From: Treponema sp.
Lineage (GTDB): Bacteria > Spirochaetota > Spirochaetia > Treponematales > Breznakiellaceae
Direction: 5' to 3'
NCBI GenBank assembly: GCA_009785045.1
Contig: WQXC01000077.1
Location: forward strand, 1 to 7,878
Length of the DNA: 7,878 bases
Shown here: positions 6,167 to 7,878 of the stretch, in pieces
How the letters are laid out: each line of letters starts with the position of its first letter
Position numbering within the stretch: position 1 is the first letter of the stretch
Program-made: the position numbers and the translations under genes
Notes under the pieces: model-generated
What the model saw: the letters and a program-made list of their open reading frames with translations, nothing else
The model's database searches: none
Told to the model about the DNA's origin: nothing

Positions 6167-6796
6167 TTAGATTCCCAGCGCCTTCTTAAAGTTAATAACT
6201 ATCTCATCTACCATTGGGCGGGCGTCAATATCCAATAAAAGTCCCTTTGCACGGTAGAAATCGATTAACGGAGCCGTTTGCGCACGGTAGACTTCCAGGC
6301 GTTTTTGAACAGCTTCGGGTTTATCATCGTCGCGGATGTAAACTTCTCCGCCGCAATGGTCACAAATGCCTGCATTTGAAGGTTTATTAAAAACAGCATG
6401 GAAATTAAAACCGCATTTACGGCAAACCTGCCTTCCGCCAAGGCGTTCAAGGACGCCTTCGTCCGGAATGTCAAAGTTAATAACTTTTTCTACTGTGGAA
6501 AAAGTTGCAAGCGCTTCTGCCTGGGGAATTGTCCGGGGGAAGCCGTCTAAAATATATCCGTTTTTAACGTCATCTTTTGCAAGCCGTTCTTTAACAAGAG
6601 CAATTGTGGTTTCGTCATCTACCAGTTTTCCGGCATCAATAATGGATTTAACCTTAAGACCCAGAGGAGTTTCTTCCGCTATTGCAGCGCGAAAAATTGA
6701 ACCTGTGCTTATTTGCTGTACCTTTAAAATATCTACAGCCCTCACAGCCAATGTACCCTTTCCTGCTCCAGGAGGTCCCAAAAAAATCAATTTCAT
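6167..6796 (-). CDS. adk: Adenylate kinase with zinc-binding lid
   Basis: The 209-residue cytosolic enzyme interconverts ATP plus AMP and two ADP, setting adenylate balance. The P-loop GPPGAGKGT is at 7-15, the AMP-site segment STGSIFR at 30-36, and the LDGFPRT signature at 83-89. The lid carries Cys125, Cys128, Cys145 and Cys148 in C-X2-C-X16-C-X2-C spacing, the zinc-binding long form. RDDD at 155-158 and the arginine at 166 complete the active-site set. One oddity is Ser33, where the family usually has Asp (STGD). The length is normal to slightly short. The ATG is supported by AAAAGGAG six nt upstream. The gene lies 72 bp after the methyltransferase gene and 58 bp before the kinase gene, all in one direction. 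Identification is secure. Confidence 0.97.
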   Translation of the reverse strand: MKLIFLGPPGAGKGTLAVRAVDILKVQQISTGSIFRAAIAEETPLGLKVKSIIDAGKLVDDETTIALVKERLAKDDVKNGYILDGFPRTIPQAEALATFSTVEKVINFDIPDEGVLERLGGRQVCRKCGFNFHAVFNKPSNAGICDHCGGEVYIRDDDKPEAVQKRLEVYRAQTAPLIDFYRAKGLLLDIDARPMVDEIVINFKKALGI

Positions 6797-6802
6797 TATA
6801 TA

Positions 6803-6810
6803 CTCCTTTT
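6803..6810 (-). promoter_or_regulatory. Ribosome binding site of adk
   Basis: AAAAGGAG on the minus strand ends 6 nt before the adk ATG (6796-6794). It is a good Shine-Dalgarno match at good spacing and fixes the start. Confidence 0.8.
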
Positions 6811-6814
6811 ATTT

Positions 6815-6843
6815 ATCATACATCCCATTTATCAATTTAACAA
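6815..6843 (-). promoter_or_regulatory. Weak candidate promoter for adk
   Basis: On the minus strand, TTGTTA (6838-6843) and TATGAT (6815-6820) are separated by 17 nt inside the 72-bp gap after the methyltransferase gene. A start about 7 nt downstream would fall within the ribosome binding site, leaving a very short leader. The gap is AT-rich, so chance occurrence is possible. Confidence 0.3.
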
Positions 6844-6868
6844 GTAGTGTCTTTTGCGCTTTAATTTA

Positions 6869-7878
6869 TTAATTATTACTATATACAAACTCGTATATTA
6901 CTGATTTTCTGCCGGAAAGCAGAATTGGAATACTGTTTTTAATCTTAAAACAGTCAGGTACAGATTTTAATAAATCATCTGTATTTGCGTACAACATAAC
7001 AATTCTTCCTCCGTCCTTTATTATTTTACCAAAAATGTCAAACATCTTTCTGGTAAAATTATTATCTTCCATTTTACTGAATTGACCCCATGGCGGATCT
7101 GTTATTATAATATCAATGCTTTTTTCCGGAATAACAAAACATAACTCGCTAAAATCTCTTTTATGCATAACAAACCCAAATTTATTTTTTAATTTTGCGG
7201 TTGTGTATGCCACTGCCTCGCTGTTATTATCGCAGGCAATAAAATTGGTTATATGAAAATATTTAATTGCAGCTTCAGGAATTGAGCCATAGCCGCAGAA
7301 TGGATCAAGGACAGTATCAGTGTGGGAAAGACGTGTTAGGCGGCATAATGTCCAGGCAAGGGGAGGCGGAAGTTCTCCCTTATGCAGTGTTTTCTCCCAC
7401 GAAGAACGCAGAGTAAGCCTTTTCATAAACACTGTAAAGTTTTCGCTTCGATGCAGGAACCAGAATTCGGTGTCCGGGAGAGTACGGTTAACCTTAAGAC
7501 CGGAAATACGGGAAATATACTGCTCCGCCTCCTGGCGAATATTTTCGCTAATTGCCGCCGGAACATTTTCGTTAGAAACTACTATTCTGAATGTTTTAAA
7601 ATTTTTACTGTTATTGGAAATTACATCCAGTTCGCCATTATTGCCAAGAAGTTTTTTTATATCACTTTCTAAATTTACTTTTCCTTCTGCAACGCCAATC
7701 ACCGCGAAAATATTATTAAAACAGAAAAAATTAAGTTTATCATAACTTGTTTCAGTTTCAAAAAGACAAGCGCCGTCCAGAAGCTTAATTATTTTTACGT
7801 CAGGCAGACGATCTTTTACAACTTCTGCGATAAAATCCTGTAAACCGGGAATAAATGTCGCGTAAAACCGGTTTACTC
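6869..7878 (-). CDS. THUMP-type class I RNA methyltransferase (RlmL/Trm14-like), 5' partial
   Basis: The minus-strand frame stays open to the right window edge. Its first visible residues (RFYATFIPGLQDF, then LLDGACLFET and LNFFCFNNIF) match the N-terminal region of THUMP-containing methyltransferases. The GTG at 7702 is therefore internal, and 335 residues are visible. The middle (about 95-155) has the VNRTLPDTEFWFLHRS segment typical of the family. The linker GELPPPLAWTL leads into the Rossmann fold, with SAM motif I VLDPFCGYGS at 189-198 and catalytic motif IV TDPPWGQF at 259-266. DPPW-type motifs in this group methylate exocyclic amino groups, most often guanine N2 in tRNA or 23S rRNA. 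The exact target is not readable here, and a DNA target is less likely given the THUMP-like N-terminus. The gene precedes adk in the same direction. Confidence 0.88.
   Translation of the reverse strand, partial: VNRFYATFIPGLQDFIAEVVKDRLPDVKIIKLLDGACLFETETSYDKLNFFCFNNIFAVIGVAEGKVNLESDIKKLLGNNGELDVISNNSKNFKTFRIVVSNENVPAAISENIRQEAEQYISRISGLKVNRTLPDTEFWFLHRSENFTVFMKRLTLRSSWEKTLHKGELPPPLAWTLCRLTRLSHTDTVLDPFCGYGSIPEAAIKYFHITNFIACDNNSEAVAYTTAKLKNKFGFVMHKRDFSELCFVIPEKSIDIIITDPPWGQFSKMEDNNFTRKMFDIFGKIIKDGGRIVMLYANTDDLLKSVPDCFKIKNSIPILLSGRKSVIYEFVYSNN
7840..7876. repeat. 9-bp inverted repeat near the 5' end of the methyltransferase gene
   Basis: GTAAACCGG at 7840-7848 is the exact reverse complement of CCGGTTTAC at 7868-7876, with 19 nt between. 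The right arm overlaps the perfect 10-bp palindrome AAACCGGTTT (7865-7874). It lies in early codons of the gene. It could be a hairpin in the 5' mRNA or a protein-binding site, but no function is shown. Confidence 0.45.

Noticed and set aside
6797..6868. Intrinsic terminator between the methyltransferase and adk genes
   Set aside because: The gap is AT-rich and shows no stem followed by a T run, so readthrough into adk remains possible.
6366..6872. 168-codon plus-strand open frame opposite adk
   Set aside because: It lies antisense to a secure adk gene and its product has no family features.
7700..7702. GTG at 7702 as the methyltransferase start
   Set aside because: The frame continues without a stop to the window edge, and the 58 upstream residues match the family N-terminus.
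7320..7745. Plus-strand open frames opposite the methyltransferase
   Set aside because: The methyltransferase frame has clear SAM and DPPW motifs; the opposing frames show nothing recognisable.

Overview
The window reads as a compact bacterial chromosome segment of moderate G+C, with five protein genes covering almost every base. No mobile-element gene, tRNA, rRNA or CRISPR array is visible. Protein style (bacterial-type ProRS with an INS editing domain, zinc-lid adenylate kinase, a large soluble hybrid histidine kinase, a THUMP-type methyltransferase) suggests a gut- or host-associated spirochaete, most likely Treponema. That placement rests on overall resemblance, not on a decisive marker, and is tentative.

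Layout: positions 1-1686 (+) hold proS, cut at its 5' end by the window edge. It is followed after 2 bp by a formate/nitrite-transporter-family channel gene (1689-2447, +), probably on the same transcript. The channel gene converges, with a 4-bp gap, on a very long hybrid sensor kinase gene (6108-2452, -). Upstream of the kinase and in the same orientation lie adk (6796-6167, -) and a methyltransferase gene (7878-6869, -) cut at its 5' end by the right window edge. The order methyltransferase, adk, kinase could be one transcript, but each gap has promoter-like boxes, the better one directly before the kinase.

Two things stand out. (1) The kinase input region is four head-to-tail copies of one GAF-like module, each exactly 172 residues (516 nt) with no indels between copies. 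Three cysteines recur at the same place in every copy. Modules 2 and 3 are about 85% identical by eye and share a 38-nt perfect DNA match, which points to recent duplication or gene conversion. (2) proS carries an in-frame insertion of about 38 codons inside its editing domain, built around nested inverted and direct repeats. It looks like a small palindromic element that has become part of the protein, comparable in style to the Rickettsia palindromic elements.

Functionally the window mixes housekeeping (tRNA charging, adenylate balance, probable RNA methylation) with anion transport and a cytosolic signalling kinase. The kinase ends in two receiver domains and has no visible phosphotransfer domain or response regulator nearby, so its ligand and output cannot be read from this window.
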